DNA of 34,179 nt from Bacteroidales bacterium (GTDB lineage: Bacteria; Bacteroidota; Bacteroidia; Bacteroidales; JAADJA01): NCBI GenBank assembly GCA_030596605.1, contig JAUVJI010000035.1, positions 1 to 34,179 on the forward strand. The letters are read 5' to 3'. The position numbers and the translations under genes were made by a program. Below, piece by piece: positions 18,424-25,936 of this stretch; the stretch's first letter is position 1; each line of letters opens with the position of its first letter. A model generated the notes under the pieces. It saw only the letters and a program-made list of their open reading frames with translations, was not told the origin of the DNA and did not search any database.

Positions 18424-18447
18424 AACTTTTTCGTCCTCTATCTTAAA

Positions 18448-18768
18448 TTAATAGGTGTGCATAATGATGCGGTATAGCCTTATTTTTTTACCTTCCTTTT
18501 CGCATGAAGGGCAGTATTTGTGATGATCGGTATACTCAAGTCCACATTCATTGCAACGGTAATGTATAATTTTCAATATATTTTTCAGAGGCGAGGACAT
18601 AGTATATATAAATCCTGTGACCGGTGTAAAAAACAAACTAAAAATTAATGCTTTACCGCCACCACAAGCTTTGGCTGTTCCTAATTTAGCAACCGAGATT
18701 GCTATTAAAAAGTAAGTGACTACGGCTAGAATTAAAAAATCTGAACTTACATTGCTAGATGAAAACAT
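18448..18768 (-). CDS. Small membrane protein with a C-terminal zinc ribbon
   Basis: 106 residues, ATG at 18768. Two hydrophobic helices, ~10-28 and ~40-57, are joined by a short loop with ACGGGKA. They are followed by a cytosolic-looking tail with two CxxC knuckles, Cys72/Cys75 (CNECG) and Cys86/Cys89 (CPSC), spaced 10 residues apart as in a zinc ribbon, then a basic segment. The family is not recognised. The arrangement resembles small membrane anchors with a rubredoxin-like zinc knuckle. It stands alone on the minus strand with its own weak terminator. Composition matches the neighbours. Confidence 0.75.
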   Translation of the reverse strand: MFSSSNVSSDFLILAVVTYFLIAISVAKLGTAKACGGGKALIFSLFFTPVTGFIYTMSSPLKNILKIIHYRCNECGLEYTDHHKYCPSCEKEGKKIRLYRIIMHTY

Positions 18769-18920
18769 GATAATTCTCTTTATTGTTTCAATTTAATTAA
18801 TTGTAAATTAGGCAGGTTTACGAAATATATGGCAAAAAGTTCTATAAATCAAGTAGGGATGGATGTTTGAGAGTGGAATAATCAGAAGTTGGATATTAGT
18901 AAGGCAATGGAATTTAACAA

Positions 18921-18946
18921 ATAAAAAACCCGGCAAATACCGGGTT
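18921..18946 (-). terminator. Rho-independent terminator facing the tRNA locus
   Basis: A perfect 7-bp stem, aacccgg (18927-18933) and ccgggtt (18940-18946), with a 6-base loop, followed on the minus strand by TTTTTTATTTG. The only minus-strand unit upstream of it is the tRNA/GIY-YIG locus at 19011-19459. It is therefore probably the original terminator of that transcript. Confidence 0.8.
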
Positions 18947-19010
18947 AAATAATTTCAAAAAGATTTTTTAAAACACACTCATACACAAACCCAAACTTAC
19001 ACCTTTTCCG

Positions 19011-19051
19011 TGGGCCCACCTGCCCCGAAAGCTTTCGGGGTCGAACCAGGG
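19011..19051 (-). other. Truncated second copy of the tRNA 3' end, split by an 18-bp palindrome
   Basis: On the plus strand tgggcccacctg (19011-19022) and tcgaaccaggg (19041-19051) match the acceptor/T-arm end of the tRNA at 19386-19459. In the intact tRNA these two pieces are separated by three bases (gac); here they are separated by the perfect palindrome ccccgaaagctttcgggg. The fragment has no D-arm or anticodon arm and cannot be a tRNA. It directly follows the stop codon of the broken GIY-YIG ORF. Confidence 0.75.
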
Positions 19052-19058
19052 TATTTAC

Positions 19059-19343
19059 TTATTTGAATTTATTTAGTAATTTTTGAGTTATTTCAGGATA
19101 TATTCTTAAGTTATTATAATAAACTCTGTTTTTCATGTTTTTTAAATACTTTTCAATCTTTAAAGATTGTTGTCTGGAATTACAGTCTATTTTTAAGAAA
19201 AGGTTCCAATCATTGGCTCTTTTAGTAAATGATTTATCGTGTATTACGTTATTATGTTCAGAGATTCGATTCTAAAGATCAACAGTTTGACCAATATAAA
19301 ACTTATCAATTTGGATGCTGTATAAAATATAAACACAATACAT
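19059..19343 (-). pseudogene. GIY-YIG nuclease-domain protein interrupted by an amber codon
   Basis: Reading from the ATG at 19343, which has GGAG four bases upstream, gives MYCVYILYSIQIDKFYIGQT then VDL, a TAG at codon 24 (19272-19274), then NRISEHNNVIHDKSF and so on to a TAA at 19059. The full frame would be 94 residues, typical of the short UvrC-like single-domain GIY-YIG proteins (YhbQ group). The VYI (4-6) and YIG (16-18) motifs, the following Arg26 and His30, and the later Glu in IEKYLKNMK are all in place; the amber codon falls between YIG and the Arg. All codons after TAG remain in frame, so the lesion looks recent and single. The ORF sits between a tRNA and a partial copy of that tRNA's 3' end, suggesting a tRNA-associated mobile element. 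Both pieces are too short to show as ordinary ORFs. Confidence 0.8.
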
Positions 19344-19350
19344 TTCTCCA

Positions 19351-19378
19351 AAAATAAAAAAAGTTACTTAATTAAGTA
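19351..19378 (-). terminator. Terminator directly after the CAT-anticodon tRNA
   Basis: The perfect 14-base palindrome tacttaattaagta (19365-19378) is followed on the minus strand by ACTTTTTTTATTTT. It lies 7 bases past the tRNA 3' end. The T-run overlaps TATTTTTG (19349-19356 on the minus strand), a Bacteroidota -7-like box that could also serve the GIY-YIG ORF. Confidence 0.6.
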
Positions 19379-19385
19379 GCTGTTG

Positions 19386-19459
19386 TGGGCCCACCTGGAC
19401 TCGAACCAGGGACCACTTGATTATGAGTCAAGTGCTCTAACCAACTGAGCTATAGGCCC
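19386..19459 (-). tRNA. tRNA with CAT anticodon (Ile2 or elongator Met)
   Basis: 74 bases fold as a full cloverleaf: acceptor GGGCCTA with TGGGCCC, D-arm GCTCAGTTGGTTAGAGC, anticodon arm CTTGA-CTCATAA-TCAAG, T-arm CCTGG-TTCGAGT-CCAGG, discriminator A. CCA is not encoded. The anticodon is CAT. The acceptor stem resembles that of Bacteroidota tRNA-Ile(GAT), which favours the lysidine-modified tRNA-Ile2 that reads AUA; a plain scan would call it Met. The locus downstream contains a partial copy of its 3' end. Confidence 0.95.
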
Positions 19460-19625
19460 GGGATAATATATGATTTACGATATCCGATTATCGATGTACG
19501 AAATGAAAATCTTTATATCGCGGTAAAACAAATTGTCAGAACGTTTTGAAATTGGGGTGCAAATTTACAACTTTGCAAACGAATTTCAAAAATATAATTA
19601 ATAAAATTACTTTCACAAAAGCGCT

Positions 19626-20270
19626 ATGTCAGGACAAATAAAAAATATCATCTTTGACTTTGGAGGTGTTATTATTGATATAAGCCATAGTAATGTTGAA
19701 AAGGCTTTCAGGAATTTAGGAGCTCATAATTTTGAGGAATTGTTTAGCAAGGCCATTCAATCCGAATTATTTCAAAAGCTTGAAACAGGACAAATCACAG
19801 ATAGTGAATTCAGGGATACGCTCAGAACATTAACTGGAATAGATGTTTCGGATGAAATACTGGATGACACATGGAACCAGATCATTGGAGATTATCACCC
19901 TCCAAGAATTGATTTATTAAGAACAATCAGGCAGCATTACAGACTATATATATTGAGTAATACAAATCATATACATTTTGAGTTTTACATTCGTAAATTC
20001 AGAGAGGAATTTGGGTATGATTTTGTTTCGTTGTTTGAGAAGACTTATTGGTCTTTTGAAATCGGATGTCGTAAGCCTGACGATTCACCCTATCTTCATG
20101 TTTTAAATGAAAATAGACTGAATCCTGAAGAAACGTTATTTATTGATGATTCGATACAAAACATAAAAACAGCCCAAAAGCTTAACATAAGAACCATTCA
20201 TTTAAATCAGGAGACAGATGTAACTGACTTATTTGAAAATGGCCGGGTAATTGAAAAGATAATTGAATAG
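19626..20270 (+). CDS. HAD-superfamily phosphatase (YihX-like)
   Basis: 214 residues, ATG at 19626. Motif I is FDFGGVIID, with nucleophile Asp11 and Gly at the +2 position where many HAD enzymes have Asp; the same change is seen in the YihX/epoxide-hydrolase-N-like branch. Motif II is ILSNTN, motif III has Lys in GCRKPDDSPY, and motif IV is LFIDDSIQNI. The helical cap lies between ~18 and ~95 (subclass IA position). Relatives dephosphorylate sugar phosphates such as glucose 1-phosphate; the substrate cannot be read from sequence. It is transcribed divergently from the tRNA and followed 71 bases later by a CPBP protease gene on the same strand. Confidence 0.9.
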   Translation: MSGQIKNIIFDFGGVIIDISHSNVEKAFRNLGAHNFEELFSKAIQSELFQKLETGQITDSEFRDTLRTLTGIDVSDEILDDTWNQIIGDYHPPRIDLLRTIRQHYRLYILSNTNHIHFEFYIRKFREEFGYDFVSLFEKTYWSFEIGCRKPDDSPYLHVLNENRLNPEETLFIDDSIQNIKTAQKLNIRTIHLNQETDVTDLFENGRVIEKIIE

Positions 20271-20341
20271 TTTGTATTCTCAACAGATTAATCAAACCTA
20301 TCTCAAAATTTCTAATTTTGTCATTAAGATAGCTAAATGAA

Positions 20342-21274
20342 ATGTTTGAATTCCTGCCATATTTGAATGGTAAACCATTTTACCTGAAAATTTCAATACT
20401 AATTTTAGTAATTGCCGTTTCGCTTGTGTTGACTTCAATTTTAGGGATTCTGATTGCCTTGCCTTTTTTTGGGACAGGCATTTTAGAGAATTTCAATGAA
20501 ATAAATGGTATTAGTAATGAATTCGACATTCGGTTTCTAAAATATTTTCAGGTTGTGAATCAGTTAGGTGTGTTTATTATACCTGTTTTATTTTATGCAT
20601 ATCTTGAGAATCGTAAAATTGGCAACTATCTTAAAGTTGATAAAAAACCTGGAGCAAGGTTTTTAATTTTATCTTCAATATTAATTATAGCTTCAATTCC
20701 AGCCATAAACTGGATGGTAGTACTAAATGAACAAATGAGTTTACCCGAGTTTATGAAAGGGTTTGAAAGCTGGATGCGTGAAAGTGAAGATAAGGCCAAT
20801 AAGCTTACAGAAGCCTTCCTCGAAGTTGATACTATCAGCGGTTTAATCGTAAACCTTTTTATTATTGCCCTGCTGGCTGCTCTTGGAGAAGAGCTTTTGT
20901 TCAGGGGCGTTGTCTTGCAATTGTTTTACGAGGGATTAAAAAACAGCCACCTGGCAGTTTTTATTTCTGCAATACTGTTTAGCGCCCTTCATTTGCAGTT
21001 TTATGGTTTTTTACCAAGAACCGTATTAGGTATTCTTTTTGGATACATTTTCATTTGGACAGGGTCACTTTGGATTCCGATCATTTTACATTTTTTATTT
21101 AATGGTATCACAGTAGTTGCAGCTTATCTTTACAATACAGGACATATTTCAACAGACATTGAATCTTTCGGGACAACAGATAATAACATAATAATTATTG
21201 GGAGTTTTATTATTTCCATAATTTTATTATTTGCTATATACAGAATCAGGAAAATGAGGTCTACGCAAACATAA
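20342..21274 (+). CDS. CPBP-family intramembrane metalloprotease
   Basis: 310 residues, ATG at 20342, about eight hydrophobic helices. The CPBP (Abi/CAAX protease) signature is present: Glu183-Glu184 and Arg188 in LGEELLFRGVV, then SALHLQF with the first metal-binding His, and IILHFLFNG with the second. Known members are Rce1-like membrane proteases or bacteriocin-processing/immunity proteins; no bacteriocin gene is visible here, so a housekeeping role is as likely. A TAATTTTG box at 20313-20320, 22 bases upstream, could be its -7 element. It ends 3 bases before the shared terminator region at 21279-21303. Confidence 0.92.
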   Translation: MFEFLPYLNGKPFYLKISILILVIAVSLVLTSILGILIALPFFGTGILENFNEINGISNEFDIRFLKYFQVVNQLGVFIIPVLFYAYLENRKIGNYLKVDKKPGARFLILSSILIIASIPAINWMVVLNEQMSLPEFMKGFESWMRESEDKANKLTEAFLEVDTISGLIVNLFIIALLAALGEELLFRGVVLQLFYEGLKNSHLAVFISAILFSALHLQFYGFLPRTVLGILFGYIFIWTGSLWIPIILHFLFNGITVVAAYLYNTGHISTDIESFGTTDNNIIIIGSFIISIILLFAIYRIRKMRSTQT

Positions 21275-21303
21275 AAAAAGGGCAGATCAAAATGACCTAC
21301 CCT
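21272..21303 (-). terminator. Terminator of the ExbB/ExbD operon
   Basis: An 11-bp imperfect stem, agggcagatca (21279-21289) and tgacctaccct (21293-21303), with two mismatches and a 3-base loop, is followed on the minus strand by TTTTTTTATG. It lies 22 bases past the stop of the last exbD gene. On the plus strand it immediately follows the CPBP gene and may work for that gene too, but it lacks a T-run there. Confidence 0.7.
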
Positions 21304-21324
21304 CTATTAGATTAGTAAACTTTT

Positions 21325-21792
21325 TTATTTTCTTGCAATAGCTTTTTTAGCTGTTGAGTAATTAATTTTAAATGCACCCACCTCCCGAAGTTCCTGCTTT
21401 ACATCGGTAACGATACCCATCCTTGTCTTTTTGTCAACTTTAAGTGATGTTGTAAGTAATTTCCTGTCAGCTTCATCTCTCGATTCTCTTTCAAGCTGAA
21501 TGAATTCTCTGATATCTTTTAAATCAGCAAATCCGTCATTTAATTGTATACGGGAATCCGTTCCTAACTTTACACTCAATGGAGGCCCGATATAAATAAA
21601 ACTGACAAGTGATTTTTTTTCTAATTTTTGTACCTCGGTTGCCGAGGGTGGTTTTACCTGAACTAACAAGGTTGATTCTCTCATGGTTGTTGTTACCATA
21701 AAGAAAAATAATAGCATAAAAATAATATCAGGTAATGATGCAGTAGATATTCCCGGGGTTTTTTTACCACCTTTTTTTCTGAATTTAGCCAT
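21325..21792 (-). CDS. exbD: ExbD/TolR-family transport protein (second copy)
   Basis: 155 residues, ATG at 21792. Typical ExbD build: short basic cytosolic tail (MAKFRKKGGKK), one transmembrane helix at ~20-40 with the proton-coupling Asp22 (SLPDIIFMLLFFFMVTTTM), and a periplasmic domain ending near TKTRMGIVTDVKQELREVGA. With ExbB it uses proton flow to energise outer-membrane transport through TonB. It begins one base after the stop of the other exbD gene, so translation is likely coupled. Last gene of the four-gene operon. No tonB gene is present in the window. Confidence 0.95.
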   Translation of the reverse strand: MAKFRKKGGKKTPGISTASLPDIIFMLLFFFMVTTTMRESTLLVQVKPPSATEVQKLEKKSLVSFIYIGPPLSVKLGTDSRIQLNDGFADLKDIREFIQLERESRDEADRKLLTTSLKVDKKTRMGIVTDVKQELREVGAFKINYSTAKKAIARK

Positions 21793-21793
21793 A

Positions 21794-22384
21794 TTAATGT
21801 CCTCCTATATCTTCTGGTTCAGCTTCTGAAATTGCCATGGGAATTGCCCTTTGTATAGATTTAATTTTTGCTTCATCTGTCAACTTACTAAACTTCATCC
21901 CAAATTTATTATTTGAAAGCTCATCCCTAAGTTCTCTGATAGCTGATGCAAGTTCATTCTGAACCTGTATATACATATCATAAGAAGTACCACGGTCATT
22001 TTTCAGTGAAATAATTCCTTTTGTAACCCAAATTTCACCACCAAATAATGGAATTTCTACCATTCTTTTTTCCGGCATATCTTCCGGACTATTGGGATCC
22101 AACAAATTAGGATTACCTAAAAAAGCTTTAGCCTGATCTTTTAAAAAACTAATATGTCCTGGTTGACCGTTAAAAAGTAACCGGTCGCTCTTACTCACCA
22201 GAACCTTAAAGATATTCCTCTCTTTCACCTTGATATCTTCCATATCTTCAGGTGGTGGAGGTGGCAACTTCCTTGTAATTCCCGTGTCTATATCCATGGT
22301 TGTCGTAACCAGGAAAAAGATAAGGAGCAAGAAAGCAATATCTGCCATCGAGCCTGCATTTATTTCATTTACTGGTCTTGCCAT
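21794..22384 (-). CDS. exbD: ExbD/TolR-family transport protein (first copy, long)
   Basis: 196 residues, ATG at 22384. The transmembrane helix at ~11-30 carries the conserved Asp (SMADIAFLLLIFFLVTTTM), followed by a proline run (LPPPPPEDM). The periplasmic domain is longer than in its partner, with an extra segment at ~80-120 (NPNLLDPNSPEDMPEKRMV). Paired unequal ExbD proteins after one ExbB are a common arrangement in Bacteroidota; they may form a heteromeric stator. It starts 12 bases after the stop of the small membrane protein gene. Confidence 0.95.
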   Translation of the reverse strand: MARPVNEINAGSMADIAFLLLIFFLVTTTMDIDTGITRKLPPPPPEDMEDIKVKERNIFKVLVSKSDRLLFNGQPGHISFLKDQAKAFLGNPNLLDPNSPEDMPEKRMVEIPLFGGEIWVTKGIISLKNDRGTSYDMYIQVQNELASAIRELRDELSNNKFGMKFSKLTDEAKIKSIQRAIPMAISEAEPEDIGGH

Positions 22385-22396
22385 TGTTACCTCCTT

Positions 22397-22834
22397 TTAT
22401 TTAAAAAACCCCGAAACACTCGAAAATATTACAGATAATACTGTTATGCCACCTACTATATATGTGAAATATAATAACGCTCCAACCATTTTTGAAACTT
22501 CAGCAGTAGTCTTTAGTTGTTCAAGTTGTTCAATACTCAAAGTGTTTTTAGCCACTGAATAACAAATAAAACCAATAATTACCAGCACAACTATACTTCC
22601 TAAAATTTTTAAGGAGTTTTTTGGATTTTGGATCATAGAAATGATCGGGAATATAACAGCAAAAAATGCGGTTAAAATAATTGCAGCATAACCCAGAAGG
22701 ATATAGTTATTCAATATGCTACTCCCGACAAGTCCGTCTTCTCCCTTAACCAAAACAACAATCTGTAATATTACCGCAAGGGCAATAAATATAAGAGAGA
22801 CTATTTTAAAAATTGTTAATATCGTTTTATCCAT
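22397..22834 (-). CDS. Four-helix membrane protein of the ExbB/ExbD operon
   Basis: 145 residues, ATG at 22834, two bases after the exbB stop. Four hydrophobic helices (~8-27, ~43-66, ~76-95, ~119-140) and a short polar loop SIEQLEQLKTTAEVSKM before the last. No charged residue lies mid-helix, so a proton path of its own is not evident. I do not recognise a named family, but a small membrane protein between exbB and exbD is a recurring Bacteroidota gene order from memory. The tight spacing suggests an accessory or assembly subunit of the energy-transduction complex. Confidence 0.85.
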   Translation of the reverse strand: MDKTILTIFKIVSLIFIALAVILQIVVLVKGEDGLVGSSILNNYILLGYAAIILTAFFAVIFPIISMIQNPKNSLKILGSIVVLVIIGFICYSVAKNTLSIEQLEQLKTTAEVSKMVGALLYFTYIVGGITVLSVIFSSVSGFFK

Positions 22835-22836
22835 AA

Positions 22837-23667
22837 TTATTTGTTTTTATTTGCATGTTTTGCAAGAATGTCAACAAAAGTAATTGAACTGTCTTCCATG
22901 TCGTTTACAAGACTATCAACTTTCGAAACGATATAGTTGTAGAAAATTTGCAGGATAATAGCTACGATAAGGCCAAATACAGTTGTTAAAAGAGCTACTT
23001 TAATACCTACTGCAACAATAGCCGGAGAAATATCACCAACAACTGCAATCATATCAAAAGCCATGATCATACCGATAACTGTTCCCATAAATCCAAGCAT
23101 CGGAGCCAGGGAAATAAACAAAGCTATCCAGCTTAATCCTTTTTCTAAGCGTCCCATTAAAACACCACCATAAGAAATGATAGATTTTTCAACCACATCC
23201 AATCCTTCGTCAGTCCTGTCAAGTCCCTGCAGGAAAATACCTGCAACCGGCCCTTTAGTATTCTTACAAACTTCTTTGGCTGCTTCAACACCACCATTCT
23301 CAAGTGAAGTCTCAACTTTGTTGAGTAACTTCTGAGTGTTAGTAGTGGACAAGTTAAGATAAATGATCCTTTCAAATGATAATGCAAGGCCAAGTATCAG
23401 GCACAAAAGAACAATACCCATAAACCCCGGGCTACCTTCAATAAATTTTTCTTTTAAAACCTGGTGAAATGATTTAGATTCTTCTGTTAGAGGTTCTTCC
23501 ATAACAGTAGTCCCTTCATCAACAGGTGTAGCTTCTTCAGCTACTGCAGTTGTATCTGTTGTTTCAACCGCTGATGTATCCTGAACTTCATCCTGTGCAA
23601 AGGTTACACTTGTAATCCCAATTGTTAGCATTCCTGCTAAAGTTAAAAAAGCTATTAATCTTTTCAT
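22837..23667 (-). CDS. exbB: ExbB/TolQ/MotA proton-channel protein with signal peptide
   Basis: 276 residues, ATG at 23667. A cleavable signal peptide (MKRLIAFLTLAGMLTIGITSVTFAQ) is followed by a ~40-residue acidic, Thr-rich periplasmic extension (QDEVQDTSAVETTDTTAV to EPLTEESKS). Such N-terminal extensions are usual for Bacteroidota ExbB and absent from the E. coli protein. The MotA/TolQ/ExbB core spans ~80-270 with three helices, the conserved GFMGTVIGMIMAFD segment and the last-helix VALLTTVFGLIVAI containing the paired Thr. First gene of the operon; a promoter-like sequence lies 28-59 bases upstream. Confidence 0.95.
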   Translation of the reverse strand: MKRLIAFLTLAGMLTIGITSVTFAQDEVQDTSAVETTDTTAVAEEATPVDEGTTVMEEPLTEESKSFHQVLKEKFIEGSPGFMGIVLLCLILGLALSFERIIYLNLSTTNTQKLLNKVETSLENGGVEAAKEVCKNTKGPVAGIFLQGLDRTDEGLDVVEKSIISYGGVLMGRLEKGLSWIALFISLAPMLGFMGTVIGMIMAFDMIAVVGDISPAIVAVGIKVALLTTVFGLIVAIILQIFYNYIVSKVDSLVNDMEDSSITFVDILAKHANKNK

Positions 23668-23694
23668 AGTTAATTTTTATTGATTTGTAATTTA

Positions 23695-23726
23695 TTAAAC
23701 TATCGATTTTTATTTTTATTGCCAAA
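23695..23726 (-). promoter_or_regulatory. Candidate Bacteroidota-type promoter of the exbB operon
   Basis: On the minus strand TTTG (23726-23723) is followed after 20 bases by TAGTTTAA (23702-23695), which matches 6 of 8 positions of the TAnnTTTG -7 element. The spacing agrees with the known -33/-7 arrangement. It lies 28 bases upstream of the exbB start. Confidence 0.4.
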
Positions 23727-23771
23727 CTTTTCAGACTTATCCGCTGATGTTCCGAACTTCAAGAACGTTAG

Positions 23772-23859
23772 CGGAGAGAGAGGGATTCGAACCCTCGGTA
23801 CACTTTTGGCGTACACACGCTTTCCAGGCGTGCACCTTCAGCCACTCGGTCACCTCTCC
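23772..23859 (-). tRNA. tRNA-Ser(GGA)
   Basis: 88 bases with a type II fold: acceptor GGAGAGG with TCTCTCC, anticodon arm CACGC-CTGGAAA-GCGTG giving anticodon GGA, a long variable arm (TGTACGCCAAAAGTGTACC), T-arm GAGGG-TTCGAAT-CCCTC and discriminator G. CCA is not encoded. It lies between exbB and the asparaginase gene, on the same strand as both. Confidence 0.97.
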
Positions 23860-23958
23860 TTCCTCTCGTTAAGTCTTTAAGGCTCTATCTTTAATAAAAA
23901 AGTGGTGGCTAAAGTACAAAAAAAAATCATTTGCAAAATATCTGAGCTTATTTTTTTC

Positions 23959-24990
23959 TTAATCCACTGACATTTCTCCGGTGATCGATTTCTTAAGCAA
24001 TTCCTTAACTTTTTCGACATCCTTAAATGTCCCCAATAGATACATCAGTTTGGTAATTGCTGCTTCAGTTGTTATGTCTTTTCCACTTATCATACCCATC
24101 TCTTTTAACTTGATACTGGTCTCATATTTCCCCATTTCTACTTCCCCCACTTGGCATTGAGTAACATTGAGAAATATAATATCTTTTTTAACAGCAGTTT
24201 TAAGAACATCAAGAAACCAGGGATAATCAGGGGCATTTCCTGAGCCAAAGGTTTCAAGAACAACTGCTTTCAGTCCATCTGTTTTAAGAATTGATTTTAC
24301 TGTATTTTCGGATATGCCTGGATACAACTTTAATATAGCTATGTTGCAATCGAGATTTTTGTATACTCTGAGTTTCTTAAAATTAGGTTTATGAATGGCA
24401 TTGAGGTTATAATCGATATAAACACCGGCATTTGCAAGAGCAGGGTAATTGGGTGACAAAAAAGCTTCAAAATTTTGAGCATTGTATTTGCTTGTTCGAT
24501 TACCCCTGAACAACTGATTTTCAAAATAGATACAAACTTCGGGAATCAGTGGAGTTTCGCCCTCTTTTGCTGCAGCAATCTCAATGGCAGTTAAAATATT
24601 TTCCCGGCCATCTGTCCTGATCATTCCAAGTGGGAGTTGCGATCCTGTAAGAATAACAGGTTTATTCAGGTTTTGAAGCATAAAACTCAATGCTGAAGCA
24701 GTATAAGCCATTGTATCGGAACCATGTAGAACAACAAATCCATCGTATAATTCATAGTTTTTTTCAATTACATCAACAATTTGCTTCCAGTAATCCGGAC
24801 TCATGTTTGACGAGTCCATAATCGGATCAAAACTATAAGAATCGATTTCATAATTTAAAAGTTTTAGAGCCGGGAAAAGGTTATACAGGTTGTCAAAGTT
24901 AAAAGGCTTGAGCACGCCGGAATCATGGTCCAATACCATTCCTATTGTACCTCCGGTATAAAGAATCAAGATAGATGTTTGTGAAGTCAT
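23959..24990 (-). CDS. ansA: Type I L-asparaginase
   Basis: 343 residues, ATG at 24990. Hydrolyses asparagine to aspartate and ammonia in the cytoplasm. The two active-site blocks are present: ILILYTGGTIGM (nucleophilic Thr near residue 13) and VVLHGSDTMAYTASAL (second Thr with Asp), plus LTGSQLPLG and ETFGSGNAP typical of the cytosolic AnsA group. There is no signal peptide, which fits type I. Its ATG overlaps the TGA of the tatD-family gene (ATGA, 24987-24990), so the two are translationally coupled. The length is normal. Confidence 0.95.
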   Translation of the reverse strand: MTSQTSILILYTGGTIGMVLDHDSGVLKPFNFDNLYNLFPALKLLNYEIDSYSFDPIMDSSNMSPDYWKQIVDVIEKNYELYDGFVVLHGSDTMAYTASALSFMLQNLNKPVILTGSQLPLGMIRTDGRENILTAIEIAAAKEGETPLIPEVCIYFENQLFRGNRTSKYNAQNFEAFLSPNYPALANAGVYIDYNLNAIHKPNFKKLRVYKNLDCNIAILKLYPGISENTVKSILKTDGLKAVVLETFGSGNAPDYPWFLDVLKTAVKKDIIFLNVTQCQVGEVEMGKYETSIKLKEMGMISGKDITTEAAITKLMYLLGTFKDVEKVKELLKKSITGEMSVD

Positions 24991-25763
24991 GTAATTATGA
25001 ATTTGAATAATCGGTTTGCGTTTTCAGTAGTGATTGAAGCTATTTCCTCAATGGTAGTATTTTTTATTTCAGCTATTTTTTTTGCGATCAGTTTTATATA
25101 TGCACTTTCATTTCTTTTCCCCCTGAAAGGAACTGGAGCAAGAAAAGGTGAATCTGTTTCAAGGACGATATGCTTCAGATCAATTTCTTTCACGACTTCA
25201 TCTAATCCTGAATTCTTAAAGGTTACAACACCTCCGATACCCAACAGAAAATTCATATCAGTAATTTTATGTGCCTGTTCCGGGTTGCCTGTAAAACAAT
25301 GAAAAACACCTGTTAGTTCATCTGATATATGATCCTTTACAATGGAATAGATTTCGTTAAACGAATCCCTCATGTGTAAAACAATGGGTAATTGGTATTT
25401 TTTGGCAAGTTCGATTTGTCGTACTAAAGCCACCTGCTGCTCCTTTAGAAATGTTTTATCCCAGTAAAGATCAATTCCTATTTCCCCGATCGCGTAAAAT
25501 TTTTGTTTTTCCAACCACAGCTCAACCAGATCCAGTTCCTCTTTGTAATTTTCCTTAACAGAGGTCGGATGCAATCCCATCATAGGGAAACAATTATCAG
25601 GAAACTGTTCACATAATTTCAACATATTGTCAATCGATGAACTGTCAATATTTGGTAATAACATCGATCTGGTATCCTGTTCTATTGCCCGCTTAACCGT
25701 TTCAGCCCTGTCAGAATTAAACTCATCCAGGTAAAGATGTGTATGTGTGTCGGTCAGATACAT
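24987..25763 (-). CDS. TatD-family metal-dependent hydrolase (DNase)
   Basis: 258 residues from the ATG at 25763. The open frame continues 34 codons upstream, but the family begins at MYLTDTHTHLYL and the usual length is 255-265. Metal ligands are visible: His7/His9 (DTHTHL), Glu in IGEIGIDLYWD, His in VLHMRD, His in GVFHCFTG, and Asp in LETDSPFLAP. Members are 3'-5' DNases/RNases or related deoxyribonucleases. A TACTTTTG box at 25768-25775 (minus) lies 5 bases upstream, which would give a very short leader. It is co-transcribed with ansA. Confidence 0.95.
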   Translation of the reverse strand: MYLTDTHTHLYLDEFNSDRAETVKRAIEQDTRSMLLPNIDSSSIDNMLKLCEQFPDNCFPMMGLHPTSVKENYKEELDLVELWLEKQKFYAIGEIGIDLYWDKTFLKEQQVALVRQIELAKKYQLPIVLHMRDSFNEIYSIVKDHISDELTGVFHCFTGNPEQAHKITDMNFLLGIGGVVTFKNSGLDEVVKEIDLKHIVLETDSPFLAPVPFRGKRNESAYIKLIAKKIAEIKNTTIEEIASITTENANRLFKFIIT

Positions 25764-25767
25764 GGTG

Positions 25768-25775
25768 CAAAAGTA
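25768..25775 (-). promoter_or_regulatory. -7-like element upstream of the tatD-family gene
   Basis: TACTTTTG on the minus strand fits TAnnTTTG. It is 5 bases from the start codon, so transcription from it would be nearly leaderless. No matching -33 TTTG was seen, so this is weak. Confidence 0.25.
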
Positions 25776-25936
25776 AATGAATTGATGAGTTATTGAATTG
25801 TTGAATTGGGAGAAATGGTTAAATTCTGAGTTTATGATGACAATTAAATCGTCTGATAATTTCATTATTAGTTTTATATAGGTTTATGCTGCCCATTCTT
25901 CCATCATTCCCATTTTCCATTATTCCATTTTAATAT

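Noticed and set aside
19460-19530. Degenerate inverted gatttacgat/atcgatgtacg motifs upstream of the tRNA
   Set aside because: Only short imperfect arms are present; nothing beyond AT-rich spacer can be supported.
23680-23880. Plus-strand ORF reading SGERGIRTLGTLLAYTRFPG
   Set aside because: It is the antisense translation of tRNA-Ser(GGA), a well-known false ORF.
25764-25865. 34-codon N-terminal extension of the TatD-family protein
   Set aside because: The metal-binding DTHTHL normally lies within the first ten residues, and the extension would make the protein too long.
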